A stretch of 47,429 nucleotides of DNA from Balneolaceae bacterium (GTDB taxonomy: Bacteria > Bacteroidota > Rhodothermia > Balneolales > Balneolaceae), in assembly GCA_003559375.1 (NCBI GenBank), contig PWLN01000274.1, forward strand, positions 1 to 47,429. The letters run 5' to 3'. The first letter of the stretch is position 1. The number at the start of each line of letters is the position of its first letter. This document shows, in pieces, positions 8,927 through 19,199 of this stretch. Position numbers and translations under genes: made by a program. Below the pieces are notes generated by a model that was not told the origin of the DNA, ran no database searches, and saw only the letters and a list, made by a program, of their open reading frames with translations.

Positions 8927-10714
8927 CTAATCGATTTGTATAGAAAATGGCATTAATTTCCATGCTGTAAGATCACGATGTGTAATCATTTGATTGACGG
9001 TATTTGCATCGTTACGTAAATTTTCGGGCAGCCAGCCAAACAGCATATTTCTCATTTTAGCCTCTGCGGAGCCAAAAAGCTGCTGAAAAAAATCTTCACG
9101 TTTGGGGAATACATCGATCTTATAGGCGTCAATCTCTGCCATTTCTGCGGCAATCTCAATGGCAGTATCAAGATCACCCAATATATCCACCAGTCCAAGT
9201 TCAAAGGCACGTGCACCAGTATATACCCGGCCCTGGGCAATTTCATGTGCTTCATCCCTTGTCATACCACGTGATTCGGCTACGACTTCGAGAAACCGCT
9301 CATAAAAGTTATCCATACGTTGATTTAGTATTTCGGTTTCTTGAGAAGTTAGTGGCCTTGAAAGATCAAAAAGATCGGAGAATTCATGGGTTTTAATAGT
9401 TTCAAATTTCAATCCAAGTTTATCCGATAATAATTCCTCAGCACTAAAGAACTGGAAAGCCACACCAATAGAACCGGTGATTGTGTTATTTTGAGCAACG
9501 ATGGTATCAGCGGCTGCGGCCATATAGTAGCCCGCTGAAGCTGCTACGGTACCCATGGATGCCACAAGAGGTTTTTTGTTGGCAGCGCGCCTCATATGGT
9601 TCCAAACAAGGTCGGAGGTGGTTGCAACACCGCCGGGACTGTTGATATGAACAACAATAGCTTTGATGTCATCATCTTCAAGAGCAGCATCAATCTGTTT
9701 TTTGAAATTCTCGGATGTAATGTTTCCGGTTTGGCCAAAAGGGGATTCAGCTATTTGAGGCAGAAACATTCCCGATGCATAAATAACCGCAATTTTGTTG
9801 GAAGTTGTAGTTTCAGTAATGCCTGCACGTCTGTTTGATACCCTGGAATATCGTCCATGTGATACTGTTCTGAATTGTGCATCATCACTGATTCCCATCC
9901 GGTTTTTGATAGCTTTTTCTACATCGTCCTGATATCCGAGTACATCAATTAGCCCTTTCTCATAGGCTTGCAGAGTTCTGTTGACAGGAGGTGTATTCAT
10001 AAACTCATTCACTTCAGCCTCAGTCATTCCGGTTCTTTCCATAACCGATTGTATAAAAGTAGTTGTGTAAGCTTCCAGAATCTCATCAATCTGCACACGG
10101 AGCTCATCAGATATTGTTTCTCTCATAAATGGATCGGCAACACCTTTATAATCACCTGCCTGAAATATATCAGGTTGAATGCCAATTTTGTCGAGCATTC
10201 CCTTATACATCGTTATCTGGGCAACAAAGCCTTCCATAAAAAACATGGTTTCGGGATTGTAAAATATCGAATCGGCTACACTTGCAAGCATGTATGCTTT
10301 TTCATTCATTCCAAGATCATCTGTACTGAAATAGAGAAATTTTCCGCTTTCCCTGTATTCCTGTAATGCATTGTATACCGATTCAAGATCAGCCCATGAT
10401 GCAGTGACCTGATTTGCAGTTACCCAGACTCCTGCGATATTATCATGAGATGCTGCTTTTTTCAGGTTGCTTTTTAAGGATTCTACAGAAACACGTGCAC
10501 CCAGGCGGGGATTTAACAACTCCTGCAATGGGTCAACTGCAGCTCTGGCAGGAATATCACCTGACAAATTTATTGTGAGCACCGTATTGGGCCGGATGTA
10601 AGGTTCCGGTTCGGATGAACTGCTCACCAACGCTGCCACAAGAATAACAATGAGCAGCATTATGCCGAGTATGGTTCCTAACAGTGAGGCAAAAAAGGTT
10701 TTTAAAAATTGCAT
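8927..10714 (-). CDS. sppA: Signal peptide peptidase SppA, 67K type
   Basis: Membrane-bound serine/lysine protease that degrades cleaved signal peptides in the cytoplasmic membrane. At 595 aa it is the long tandem-domain form. An N-terminal transmembrane anchor (about residues 8-30) is followed by two ClpP/crotonase-like repeats. The catalytic Lys is in GDYKG (Lys190, first domain) and the nucleophile Ser393 is in AASAGYY (second domain), the same split arrangement as E. coli SppA. HINSPGG forms the oxyanion region. First gene of a three-gene minus-strand operon, divergent from the oxidoreductase gene at 11129. Confidence 0.95.
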   Translation of the reverse strand: MQFLKTFFASLLGTILGIMLLIVILVAALVSSSSEPEPYIRPNTVLTINLSGDIPARAAVDPLQELLNPRLGARVSVESLKSNLKKAASHDNIAGVWVTANQVTASWADLESVYNALQEYRESGKFLYFSTDDLGMNEKAYMLASVADSIFYNPETMFFMEGFVAQITMYKGMLDKIGIQPDIFQAGDYKGVADPFMRETISDELRVQIDEILEAYTTTFIQSVMERTGMTEAEVNEFMNTPPVNRTLQAYEKGLIDVLGYQDDVEKAIKNRMGISDDAQFRTVSHGRYSRVSNRRAGITETTTSNKIAVIYASGMFLPQIAESPFGQTGNITSENFKKQIDAALEDDDIKAIVVHINSPGGVATTSDLVWNHMRRAANKKPLVASMGTVAASAGYYMAAAADTIVAQNNTITGSIGVAFQFFSAEELLSDKLGLKFETIKTHEFSDLFDLSRPLTSQETEILNQRMDNFYERFLEVVAESRGMTRDEAHEIAQGRVYTGARAFELGLVDILGDLDTAIEIAAEMAEIDAYKIDVFPKREDFFQQLFGSAEAKMRNMLFGWLPENLRNDANTVNQMITHRDLTAWKLMPFSIQID

Positions 10715-11128
10715 TTTGATAGTTGTTACTTAGTATTTTACAATGTCTGGATGATTGTTAAAAAGGTACCCTTTTCTGCTTATTAGAGAAAGGGGTTTTG
10801 AGTCTATTGTTAAAAAATGGCTACAATCTTCATTTGTTCAGTTTATAATTCAGTCAATTAGAAATAGATACTGGTTGCTGGGTACAGGTATCGAAAACAA
10901 TTTTTACTATCCGATTCAAAGTAACGAATACATACAGTTTGTTTAAACGTGTTATTGATCCGTAAACCAGCATCTTGCATCCAGTATCCATAACTCATAT
11001 TTAATCATCAAAGTGCCAAAAATATCATCAAATTCATTAATTATATATTGTCATGAATGAGTCAGCCGGATTTCATGTTAAACCAGTTCTGAAATAAACA
11101 GAATTCCAATACCTATCTGTTACGTAGT
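10715..11128. other. Divergent intergenic region, no gene seen
   Basis: This 414-base AT-rich region lies between the divergent sppA and oxidoreductase genes and should hold both promoters. I could not identify a convincing promoter or operator. A weak imperfect hairpin (CCCTTTTCT...AGAAAGGGG, about 10769-10795) is present. A 63-codon open frame at 10755-10946 has no recognisable family and looks like chance. The phrase CATCCAGTATCCA near 10979 resembles one near 28422 (TGTATCCAGTATC). Confidence 0.5.
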
Positions 11129-12733
11129 ATGAAAGAATTTGATGCAATAATTATAGGATCAGGCCACAACGGCTTGGTAACTGCTTGCTACCTGGCCAAA
11201 GCAGGGATGAAAGTCGGGGTTATAGAGCGCAGGGAAACTATAGGCGGGGCAGTTTGTACTGAAACCATGTTTCAAACAGATGAAAACCCGAACGGTTTCA
11301 GGATGGATGTTGGATCATCCGTACACATTATGATTCACCAGACCGGTATTATTGAAGAGCTGGGGCTTACAAATTACGGGTTGGAATATATCGAAATGGA
11401 TCCATTTATGAGTTATCCTCTTCCGGATAAAAAAGGGGTTATTCATTTCCATAAAGATCTTAATCAGACCCTTGAGTCCATTGCCCGAACTGTTCCTGAA
11501 GATGTTGATAATTACCGGAATTTCATTGAGTTCTGGGAAAGGATAAACAAAGGTGTTTTAAAGGCGTTCATGGTGCCGCCATCCGGCAGGAATATTTTTA
11601 TGGAGATGGCAAAGGGGCAGATACGGGACGGGTCCATGTTTAAAAAAGGAGAACAGCTTACCGGGCTCCAAAAAATATTTGGCAGCTATGGCAATGTTGT
11701 TAAAAATGCATTTTCAAGCCCATATTTACAGGCTGCACTGATATGGTTTGCCGCACAATCCGGCCCGCTTCCCGACCAGGCCGCTACCGGAGATTTTGTG
11801 GGTTGGCAATCCATGCTTCATCAAAGCGGAGCAAAACATCCTAAAGGAGGCAGCGGGATGCTTACCCAGGCCATGAAAAAATTCGTTGAGGCGCATGGAG
11901 GTGAAGTGATTGCAGATAGCCCGGTTAAGAGTATAGATATCGCAGATGGAATTGCCAGGGGGGTGATAACAGATAATGATGATTATTATAAGGCCGGCAT
12001 TATCGTATCTAATGCACATGTTCAGACAACAATGCTAAAATTGGTTGGAAGAAAGCATCTGGATGATTCCATGCTGGTGAAAGTTAAAAATATTCAGGTG
12101 GGTAATGGTTTTGGGATGGTTATCAGGTGCGCTGTTGAAGAATTGCCGCAGTACACTGCTGCACCGGGCGATCCTTTGATTCATAATGGAATGCAGCTTT
12201 TAGCTCCATCATTGGATTATATGAACCGAGCAATTGCAGACTATATGAAAGGTAATCCGCCGGAAGAGCCTGCAGTTTTGGCTATGACCTTTTCTAAAAT
12301 TGATCCCGAAGTGGCAAAAGATGGCAAACATACACTATTTGCATGGGCGCAGTGGCATCCCTATGAGCTTGCGAATGGAAAAAAATGGGATGATATCCGG
12401 GTGCGGGAAGCTGAAAAAATCTACAGTGTAGTTGAACGGTATGCTCCCAATATGAAGGGAAAATTGATTGACTGGTATATTCAGTCGCCACTTGATATTG
12501 AACGTAAACACGGATTATTAAGGGGGAATGTGATGCATGTGGAAATGAATTTTGACCAAATGTTTATGTTTCGCCCAATACCTGAACTCAGCAACTACGA
12601 AACACCAATTAAAAATCTCTATCTTTCCAGCGCATCTTGCCATCCGGGTGGAGGTGTTTTTGGCGCTGCCGGTTATAATGCTGCCCATGTGATATTGAAA
12701 AAAAGAAAAAAATTATTCGGAGGTTATCGTTGA
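11129..12733 (+). CDS. FAD-dependent phytoene dehydrogenase-like oxidoreductase
   Basis: Flavin amine-oxidase/phytoene desaturase superfamily protein, 534 aa. The N-terminal Rossmann motif is complete (IIGSGHNGLVTACYLAKAG, Gly10, Gly12, Gly15) and the FAD-ribose Glu follows in VIERRE. The C-terminal flavin motif is present as SSASCHPGGGVFGAAGYNAA. The overall pattern (HNGLV, and PGGGV near the end) matches the CrtI-related PYROXD2-like group, not true carotenoid desaturases, so no pathway is assigned. Its stop codon overlaps the TTG start of the alanine racemase gene (TTGA), indicating translational coupling. Confidence 0.88.
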   Translation: MKEFDAIIIGSGHNGLVTACYLAKAGMKVGVIERRETIGGAVCTETMFQTDENPNGFRMDVGSSVHIMIHQTGIIEELGLTNYGLEYIEMDPFMSYPLPDKKGVIHFHKDLNQTLESIARTVPEDVDNYRNFIEFWERINKGVLKAFMVPPSGRNIFMEMAKGQIRDGSMFKKGEQLTGLQKIFGSYGNVVKNAFSSPYLQAALIWFAAQSGPLPDQAATGDFVGWQSMLHQSGAKHPKGGSGMLTQAMKKFVEAHGGEVIADSPVKSIDIADGIARGVITDNDDYYKAGIIVSNAHVQTTMLKLVGRKHLDDSMLVKVKNIQVGNGFGMVIRCAVEELPQYTAAPGDPLIHNGMQLLAPSLDYMNRAIADYMKGNPPEEPAVLAMTFSKIDPEVAKDGKHTLFAWAQWHPYELANGKKWDDIRVREAEKIYSVVERYAPNMKGKLIDWYIQSPLDIERKHGLLRGNVMHVEMNFDQMFMFRPIPELSNYETPIKNLYLSSASCHPGGGVFGAAGYNAAHVILKKRKKLFGGYR

Positions 12734-13797
12734 GGAATCATTTTCCAATCTCCATTGCCGAGATCCAATTAGAAACGATCAGAAAAAATCTCAGCCTTAT
12801 TAAAGAAAAAGCATCAGCTAAACGGGTACTTGCAGTTGTGAAATGTAATGCCTACAGGCATGGGGCTGTTAAGGTTTCAAGGTTTATTGAAAATTTTGTT
12901 GATTGGTTTGCAGTAGCAACGGTTGATGAAGGGATAGAGCTGAGAATGGGTGGGATAAAAAAACCGATTCTTGTTTTTGGTGTGCCTACCTATGAAAATG
13001 CGGCGGCCTATCAAACTCATAATCTTACGGCTACCATCAGTGATCTTTCACATTTTTCTGTTTTAGTAGATGGCACTACTTATCATCTCAATTTTGATAC
13101 GGGTATGGGCAGGCTGGGTTTTTCCCCTGCTCAGGCAAGTGAGGTTAGGCAATATGCTGTTGCCAGTCAAAGGTTGCTTTGCAGCGGCATCTATTCCCAT
13201 TATGCCACAGCAGATGATCCCGGTTCAGATTACGTATACATACAACATCAAAGATTCAAACATATACTGGCTCATTTTACTGAAGTACCGTTAGTGCACA
13301 TGAGTAATACAGGTGCCGCGACAAACTATTCAGATATCGATCAATTTGGCATGATTCGCACCGGCCTGGGTATGATGGGATATAATGCCGGGTATACCCG
13401 GCATTCGTGGTTATCACCGGCTTTGACATGGAAAACAAAAGCAGCCCAGGTACGACCGATCAGAAAAGGCGATGTAGTGAGTTACTCGTCAACCTGGGTA
13501 TGCCCGGAAGATGGTTTCCTTGCAACATTACCGGTTGGATATGCAGATGGGGTTCCACGTTCATTAAGCAATAAATTGCAGGTTTTGATTAGTAACAGGT
13601 TTTACCGGCAGGTGGGAAATGTTACGATGGATATGACGATGATATACCTCGGGGGGGATAAAATAGAAGAGAGGTGTGAGGTTACACTTCTCGGCGGAGC
13701 AGCTTGGAACGCCTATGAATGGGCAGAACACGGGCAGACCAACGTGCATGAAATACTGACCAATATTACCTCAAGAGTCGAAAAATTATATATTTAA
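12730..13797 (+). CDS. alr: Alanine racemase
   Basis: PLP fold-type-III racemase that supplies D-alanine for peptidoglycan. The 355-aa protein starts at TTG, overlapping the upstream stop. The PLP lysine motif appears as VVKCNAYRHG (Lys38, usually VKANAYGHG). The second catalytic residue is probably Tyr252 in VVSYSSTW, from the C-terminal barrel domain. The MSNTGA and RTGLGMMGYN blocks match conserved phosphate-site and substrate regions. It ends six bases before the convergent FKBP gene. Confidence 0.92.
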   Translation: MRNHFPISIAEIQLETIRKNLSLIKEKASAKRVLAVVKCNAYRHGAVKVSRFIENFVDWFAVATVDEGIELRMGGIKKPILVFGVPTYENAAAYQTHNLTATISDLSHFSVLVDGTTYHLNFDTGMGRLGFSPAQASEVRQYAVASQRLLCSGIYSHYATADDPGSDYVYIQHQRFKHILAHFTEVPLVHMSNTGAATNYSDIDQFGMIRTGLGMMGYNAGYTRHSWLSPALTWKTKAAQVRPIRKGDVVSYSSTWVCPEDGFLATLPVGYADGVPRSLSNKLQVLISNRFYRQVGNVTMDMTMIYLGGDKIEERCEVTLLGGAAWNAYEWAEHGQTNVHEILTNITSRVEKLYI

Positions 13798-13802
13798 CTC
13801 AT

Positions 13803-14348
13803 TTAACTGGGTTCAATGCGGGCAACGCGAATGTCGTATATAAGAGTGCTATTTCTGTATGCTGCATTCATGCTGCTTGAAGGCACATTTGCAAAGCCCT
13901 GTTCCGGCTGTACCACAATTGTTCGTTTTTCTCCCTCTCTCATTCCAAGCATTCCGGCTTTAAAACCTGGATTATAACCGAGCAGTATAGTAAAATTAAA
14001 AACATTCTGATAACTACCGGCAATACTCATGGAAATCGGTATCGGGTCCACCCGGCTATCTGAGAAAGTGCTGTATATGATATCTCCCTCGTCTGTGCGT
14101 AGTGTTTTGTAAATCCAGACTTCATCTCTTGCGGTTACATAATATGGCCCAAAACCATCTTCATGGATAAAAATCTGTACTCCAGGAATAACCTCAACAG
14201 GTTGAAGGTTCTGCAAATCAAAAGGTGCAGGTACTGTTGAGAGGTCTGGCGGAGGTATTCTGAACGGATCATCCGTATTACATCCTGTTCCAAGGATGAA
14301 AAAAGTGACTAAAACAACTATATATTTGTATACTGATCTAAACATCAA
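13803..14348 (-). CDS. FKBP-type peptidyl-prolyl isomerase lipoprotein
   Basis: Envelope lipoprotein, 181 aa, with a signal peptide and lipobox ending at Cys23 (LGTGC). After a proline-rich linker, the C-terminal domain (about residues 75-178) has the FKBP pattern: GYNPGFKAGMLGMREGEKRT, then IVVQPEQGFAN, and a final IYDIRVARIE strand. It would assist folding of exported proteins. A hairpin-plus-T-tract separates it from tatC upstream, so it may have its own promoter. Several binding-pocket aromatics cannot be confirmed by eye. Confidence 0.82.
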   Translation of the reverse strand: MMFRSVYKYIVVLVTFFILGTGCNTDDPFRIPPPDLSTVPAPFDLQNLQPVEVIPGVQIFIHEDGFGPYYVTARDEVWIYKTLRTDEGDIIYSTFSDSRVDPIPISMSIAGSYQNVFNFTILLGYNPGFKAGMLGMREGEKRTIVVQPEQGFANVPSSSMNAAYRNSTLIYDIRVARIEPS

Positions 14349-14363
14349 AAATGAATCATTCTG

Positions 14364-14393
14364 ATTAAAAAAGCCTGATTTTTTCAGCCTTAA
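14364..14393 (-). terminator. Probable intrinsic terminator after tatC
   Basis: On the minus strand, AAGGCTGA and TCAGGCTT can pair over seven of eight positions around an A-rich loop and are followed by TTTTTTAATC. It lies about 50-80 bases after the tatC stop and just before the FKBP start. Confidence 0.5.
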
Positions 14394-14444
14394 AGTTACG
14401 GTTCATTCTCCACAATAACAGCATCATTATTGTAAACATTATTT

Positions 14445-15305
14445 TCAACTATCTGTAAACGCAGCTTCCAGTTCTTTCTTGCGTCTTTTTACGGCAATCT
14501 TGCTGAGGAATATAGCGAATTGGTAGAGTACGATCAGCGGAACTGCGATCATTATTTGTGAGACGGGATCTGGAGGGGTGAGGAATGCGGCAAGTATCAT
14601 TGCACCTACAATGGCGTGACGCCGATATGTTCTCATACCTTCCGGCGTAACAAGGCCTACTTTAGACAAAAACCAGCTCACAACGGGCACCTGGAAAACA
14701 ATGCCGCATGCAAGAGTCCATACAGCAACTTTAATAAAATACTCATGGATATCAAATTCGTTACTGATAATGTCTGAAATGATGAACTGAGTAAAAAACT
14801 GAACAGCAAATGGAACAAGAATAAAGTAACCAAAAGAGATCCCGAGCAGAAAGAAAACGTTGATAAACATTGCATTTAAAAATGTCTTTACTTTTTCTCC
14901 CGCTTCAAGGGCAGGTTCAATAAATGCCCACAATTGATATATGAAGTATGGTGAGCCGATTATGGTGCCAATAATGATAAGGGTTCCCCAATAAGTAAAG
15001 AATTGTCCTGTAAGACGTCTCGAAATCAGGGAAAGGTCAACAGCGTTGATTGGCATTATCTGGTACATAAAAAAATCTGACCGGGCCGGTCCAAGAATAA
15101 ACTCCTGAATAAAAAAGTCTGAAAATATAAATGCGACAATAATTCCTGCTAAAATACCCGCAAGCCCTTTTAAAATTCTCCATCGCAACTCTTCAAGGTG
15201 ATCGAGAAATGACATTGAAGCGGAAGGGTCTATTTTTGGTTTTTTAGCCCTGGGCAGGATAGCTCCCATTATACTTCGCTTGGTGGTGCTTGTTGTTTCG
15301 CTCAT
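14445..15305 (-). CDS. tatC: Sec-independent protein translocase TatC
   Basis: Core multispanning subunit of the twin-arginine translocase, which exports folded proteins. The 286-aa protein has about six hydrophobic helices and the N-terminal family signature MSFLDHLEELRWRI (residues 29-42), whose conserved HLEELR contacts the signal peptide. AFLTPPDPVSQ near the last helices is also typical. No tatA/tatB is present in the window. It follows glyA by 83 bases on the same strand. Confidence 0.97.
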   Translation of the reverse strand: MSETTSTTKRSIMGAILPRAKKPKIDPSASMSFLDHLEELRWRILKGLAGILAGIIVAFIFSDFFIQEFILGPARSDFFMYQIMPINAVDLSLISRRLTGQFFTYWGTLIIIGTIIGSPYFIYQLWAFIEPALEAGEKVKTFLNAMFINVFFLLGISFGYFILVPFAVQFFTQFIISDIISNEFDIHEYFIKVAVWTLACGIVFQVPVVSWFLSKVGLVTPEGMRTYRRHAIVGAMILAAFLTPPDPVSQIMIAVPLIVLYQFAIFLSKIAVKRRKKELEAAFTDS

Positions 15306-15388
15306 TGACTATCAGAACCGCTTACATTGGTCTTTATTATAAATATTTTAGTACTTCTGCTGATGATACTATCAGTAATGGATATAGA

Positions 15389-16690
15389 TCAGGATACTGT
15401 TACAAAATCATATAAAGGAAATTGTTCACACATTAAACGCACTTCATTCTTAACGGATTCAATAACCTTTTCATCTTCAGGATTTCGAAGAACGGTATCT
15501 ATCAGTCTCACAACTTCTACAAATTCGTTTTCTTTAAAGCCCCTTGTAGTTAATGCCGGTGTACCAATTCGGATTCCGGAAGTGATAAATGGGCTTTCGG
15601 TATCATAAGGTACCATGTTTTTGTTTACTGTGATTCCGGCACGGTCTAATGATTCTTCAGCAATTTTTCCATTTAGGCCCTTATTTCTCAGATCTACAAG
15701 GATCAGGTGATTGTCAGTGCCACTGCTCACAAGATTATACCCGAGTGTTAAGAATTCTTCTGCCATTTTTTTGGCATTCAACTTAACCTGTTGTTGGTAA
15801 TCTTTAAAAGCGGGTTTCAATGCTTCGCCAAATGAAACGGCTTTTGCTGCAATCACGTGCATGAGTGGCCCGCCCTGTGTTCCGGGAAATACAGCAGAAT
15901 CAAGAACTTCTCCAATTGTTTTAACCCTGCCCGATTTGGGTGCAACTACTCCAAGTTTGTTTTCAGAATTTTTTCCAACCAAGATCATGCCGCCACGTGG
16001 TCCACGCAGGGTTTTATGGGTTGTGGTTGTAACAACATCACAGTAGGGCAGCGGGTCGTTCAGCTCATTAACAGCAATAAGGCCTGCTGTATGCGCCATA
16101 TCCATCCATAAGAAAGCACCCACTTCATCTGCAATTTCACGGAATGAAGCATAATCGAAATCACGGGAATAAGCACTGGCACCAATAGAGATCATGCGTG
16201 GCTTAACTTCTATTGCCTTTTCCCGAACTTTGTCCAGATTAATTCGCCCGGTTTCTTTATCTACACCATAAAACGTTGCGTTGTATGTAATTCCGGAAAA
16301 ATTTACCGGAGATCCATGGGTAAGATGGCCTCCATGTGCCAAATCAAGCCCTAAGAGGGTATCTCCCGGATTCATAAATGCCAGGTAGACTGCTGCGTTG
16401 GCACTTGCCCCGGAATGCGGTTGAACATTTACCCATTCGGCACCAAACAAGTTTTTGGCACGCTCTCTTGCGAGTTCTTCGGCACCATCAACATATTCAC
16501 AACCGCCATAATATCTCTTACCTGGATAGCCTTCAGCATATTTATTTGTAAGAACAGACCCCATAGCTTCGATGGTTGCCCTTGAGGCAAAATTCTCAGA
16601 AGCGATCAGTTCAAAATTGAGATTTTGACGTTGTTTCTCGAGTTCGAGGATTTCGAAAATTTCGGGGTCCTGTTCATGTAATGGCTGCAT
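15389..16690 (-). CDS. glyA: Serine hydroxymethyltransferase
   Basis: PLP enzyme converting serine and tetrahydrofolate to glycine and methylenetetrahydrofolate. The 433-aa length is normal. Conserved blocks include [29 protein letters not shown], the PLP lysine in [15 protein letters not shown] (Lys226), and the C-terminal [15 protein letters not shown]. The start codon overlaps the stop of rpiB (TAATG), so translation is probably coupled. Confidence 0.99.
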   Translation of the reverse strand: MQPLHEQDPEIFEILELEKQRQNLNFELIASENFASRATIEAMGSVLTNKYAEGYPGKRYYGGCEYVDGAEELARERAKNLFGAEWVNVQPHSGASANAAVYLAFMNPGDTLLGLDLAHGGHLTHGSPVNFSGITYNATFYGVDKETGRINLDKVREKAIEVKPRMISIGASAYSRDFDYASFREIADEVGAFLWMDMAHTAGLIAVNELNDPLPYCDVVTTTTHKTLRGPRGGMILVGKNSENKLGVVAPKSGRVKTIGEVLDSAVFPGTQGGPLMHVIAAKAVSFGEALKPAFKDYQQQVKLNAKKMAEEFLTLGYNLVSSGTDNHLILVDLRNKGLNGKIAEESLDRAGITVNKNMVPYDTESPFITSGIRIGTPALTTRGFKENEFVEVVRLIDTVLRNPEDEKVIESVKNEVRLMCEQFPLYDFVTVS

Positions 16691-17139
16691 TAAATACTCT
16701 GTTTTTCTGTTAAAGTCTGAATTTTTTCTACCCGTCTTTCATGTCTTCCGCCATCAAATGAAGTGGAAAAAAAGACTTTTAAGACTGCTTCGATCTGATC
16801 GCTGTTCAATTCTTTGCCGGGCAGGCATATGATGTTCGCATTATTATGTTTTCTTGACATTGAGGCTACATCCATTGAATATACCAGTGCTGCTCTCACA
16901 TTCGGATATTTGTTGGCAGTCATACACATGCCTTGTCCGCTTCCACAAATCAGAACACCAAAATCGTGTTCACCGGCATTAACCTTTTTCGCTACCTGTA
17001 CAGCAAATTCGGGATAATCGACCGATTCTGGTGAATGTGTACCGAAATCAATTGGCATATAACCAAGTTTTTCAATCGCTTTCTTTGCAGCTTCTTTTGC
17101 ATCGTAACCGGCATGGTCACTTGCAATCGGTATGATCAT
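16690..17139 (-). CDS. rpiB: Ribose-5-phosphate isomerase B
   Basis: LacAB/RpiB sugar-phosphate isomerase of the pentose phosphate pathway, 149 aa. Family marks are [11 protein letters not shown] with Asp8-His9, the catalytic-base cysteine in [15 protein letters not shown] (Cys65), and [14 protein letters not shown]. The one-base overlap with glyA (TAATG) indicates an rpiB-glyA operon. The 222 bases upstream separate it from the alpha/beta hydrolase gene on the same strand and show no clear signal. Confidence 0.96.
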   Translation of the reverse strand: MIIPIASDHAGYDAKEAAKKAIEKLGYMPIDFGTHSPESVDYPEFAVQVAKKVNAGEHDFGVLICGSGQGMCMTANKYPNVRAALVYSMDVASMSRKHNNANIICLPGKELNSDQIEAVLKVFFSTSFDGGRHERRVEKIQTLTEKQSI

Positions 17140-17361
17140 GGTATTTTTCCTGAAAAGTTTGACAATATCAAATATCTCGAAAAAATCAGTGCAGAAAAAA
17201 CGTTTTATCCGGGTTTTTTAAATTTAATTGTTCAAGCGGAGCAGATAGTTTTAAAAAGGCGATTCGACTACCGGAAAAAAATTTGCTGAAGAAAATAATG
17301 GTGGTCAATAAGTTGATTTGAGAAACAATTACAATGAAATCTGCCTTAACCTCTATAGTTT

Positions 17362-18171
17362 TCATGCTGTTTGTGGCACTCGTGCTCTGTGTTTGGCCAG
17401 GTAGTTGAGTGAAATCCTGTTGAACTCATCGGGTTTATCAACATTCACAACGTGCCCGCTTCCTTCCACGATTTCAAGACTCGAATGCTTAAAATCTTTC
17501 ACAATTTTTTGAACATGAGGAAGAAACATGTGGTCTTCTTCACCCATTATGTAAAGTGTGGGTGCTCTCATTTCCGTTTCCTTGAAACGCCGCAAGAGCG
17601 GATTTACATCATATGTTAGCCTGAACCATTTTAAAAATTCTTTCCTGGCAAGATTTTTTGCATCATTTACAAACATTAGCCTCGATTCCTCATGATTTTT
17701 CTTAGGCATAATGATCCATGCAAACAATTTATAAAGCCACATGAATGGGACAATTTTCTTAAAAGCATTACCCAGCCACACAAGAACCCGCGAACGGACG
17801 TCCATCTTGGTGATTGCTCCGCACATTACCGCTGAGATTACCCTGTCTGGCTCCATATCTGCAACCATTCTGATAAGTATGGTTCCCAGAGAAACTCCAA
17901 CAAAATGTGCCCTATCAATACCATTTTGGTTCAGGGCTTCGATAATATCCCTGCTCACAGTTTTAAATGTATACTTTTCTTTATAGTACTCTTTTAATGT
18001 ACTCATCTCCCTGGATTTCCCATGCCCGCGAAGATCTACAAGAAGTACATTAAATTCTTCGGTATAAGCTTTCAATTGCCTGTACCATATATTCGAGGAA
18101 CCGCCGGCACCATGTACAAATACAACCCAGTCGCTTTCAGGAGAATGATGATATGTGCGGGTAAATAACAT
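17362..18171 (-). CDS. Alpha/beta hydrolase
   Basis: Soluble alpha/beta-hydrolase-fold protein, 269 aa, without signal peptide. It has the oxyanion HGAGGSSNIWY, nucleophile Ser94 in GVSLG, an acid probably at Asp213 (MGEEDHMF), and His240 in GSGHVV. The fold and complete triad are clear, but family members include esterases, lactonases and C-C hydrolases, so the substrate is unknown. It is divergent from the PlsC gene at 18383. Confidence 0.88.
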   Translation of the reverse strand: MLFTRTYHHSPESDWVVFVHGAGGSSNIWYRQLKAYTEEFNVLLVDLRGHGKSREMSTLKEYYKEKYTFKTVSRDIIEALNQNGIDRAHFVGVSLGTILIRMVADMEPDRVISAVMCGAITKMDVRSRVLVWLGNAFKKIVPFMWLYKLFAWIIMPKKNHEESRLMFVNDAKNLARKEFLKWFRLTYDVNPLLRRFKETEMRAPTLYIMGEEDHMFLPHVQKIVKDFKHSSLEIVEGSGHVVNVDKPDEFNRISLNYLAKHRARVPQTA

Positions 18172-18382
18172 TTAGTGGATTACAAATTTGTATAATGTAA
18201 ATAGAATTTTAAGGCGAAGGTACAGGAGTTTTATTTTGAATACTTTAAATATCCAGCATATATATCATCATCTAAATTGTTATGCTTACATTTCACAAAC
18301 AAAAGAAAATAACAATAAGATTCCCAAATATCGCAGGTGAATTCATAATCAAAGAAAAATAAAAACAGAAAAATAGCAGAGT

Positions 18383-19177
18383 ATGTATCGTCTTGTTGTT
18401 GTTATGAAAATCATTCTATTACTGGCTAATACATTCGCATTGTATACGCTTTATGCTTTTGTTCTGATATTTTTGATAATATTTCGGCTGCGATATGAGC
18501 CATGGCGCAATATCATAATGGAATGGTGGGGTAAAGGGATTGCAAAAATACTTTCAATGGAAATAAAAGTTGAAGGAACGCCGCCAGAACCGCCTTTTTT
18601 TCTTGTAAGCAATCATCTTAGTTATATTGATGTTCCCGTCTATTCATCTCTGCTGAAAACCACATATGTTTCGAAAATGGAAGTGAAACACTGGCCATTA
18701 ATTGGATTTATGGCCAGCACACTTGGCATCATTTTTATTGACCGCAGGAAAAAAAGAGATGTTGCCCGGGTAAACAGGGAAATATCAGAACAGTTAAATG
18801 AACATCAGGGTGTTGTACTTTTTCCCGAAGGAATGACTTCTCCCGGATTAGAAGTACTTCAATTTCGTCCTCCACTACTTGAACATGCCGCTTCAGAGAA
18901 TATTGAAGTATCCTATTCTGCTATTCGTTATCGGGCTCTGAAGGGAAAGGAACCGGCGTACAAATCAGTAAGCTGGTGGGGTGGAACTCCTCTGCATAAA
19001 CATTTGTATTTATTGGCATCGAATAAAAAAATCATGGTTACTATTCGTTTTGGCGACGACCGTCTCAGCAATGCCGACCGTAAAATCCTCGCTGAAAAAC
19101 TTTATCAAAAAGTTAGCGGCATTTTTTTGCCAATGGCTAAAGTTCTTGATGAAGAATTTGTACCTCCTGATTTTTAA
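18383..19177 (+). CDS. 1-acyl-glycerol-3-phosphate acyltransferase family (PlsC-like)
   Basis: Membrane-bound glycerophospholipid acyltransferase, 264 aa. An N-terminal transmembrane segment (about residues 9-34) is followed by the HX4D motif in SNHLSYIDVP (His78, Asp83) and the acceptor-binding FPEGMTS (Glu149). It probably acylates lysophosphatidate or a related lysolipid at the inner membrane. Met8 is an alternative start. The pseudo-hydrolase/DedA fusion gene begins 22 bases downstream, suggesting joint expression and a membrane-lipid theme. Confidence 0.88.
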   Translation: MYRLVVVMKIILLLANTFALYTLYAFVLIFLIIFRLRYEPWRNIIMEWWGKGIAKILSMEIKVEGTPPEPPFFLVSNHLSYIDVPVYSSLLKTTYVSKMEVKHWPLIGFMASTLGIIFIDRRKKRDVARVNREISEQLNEHQGVVLFPEGMTSPGLEVLQFRPPLLEHAASENIEVSYSAIRYRALKGKEPAYKSVSWWGGTPLHKHLYLLASNKKIMVTIRFGDDRLSNADRKILAEKLYQKVSGIFLPMAKVLDEEFVPPDF

Positions 19178-19199
19178 TACAGTTAAATAGAGCCTGCTG

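Noticed and set aside
10755-10946. A 63-codon open frame in the sppA/oxidoreductase spacer
   Set aside because: Composition looks like translated AT-rich spacer, with no conserved motif or start signal.
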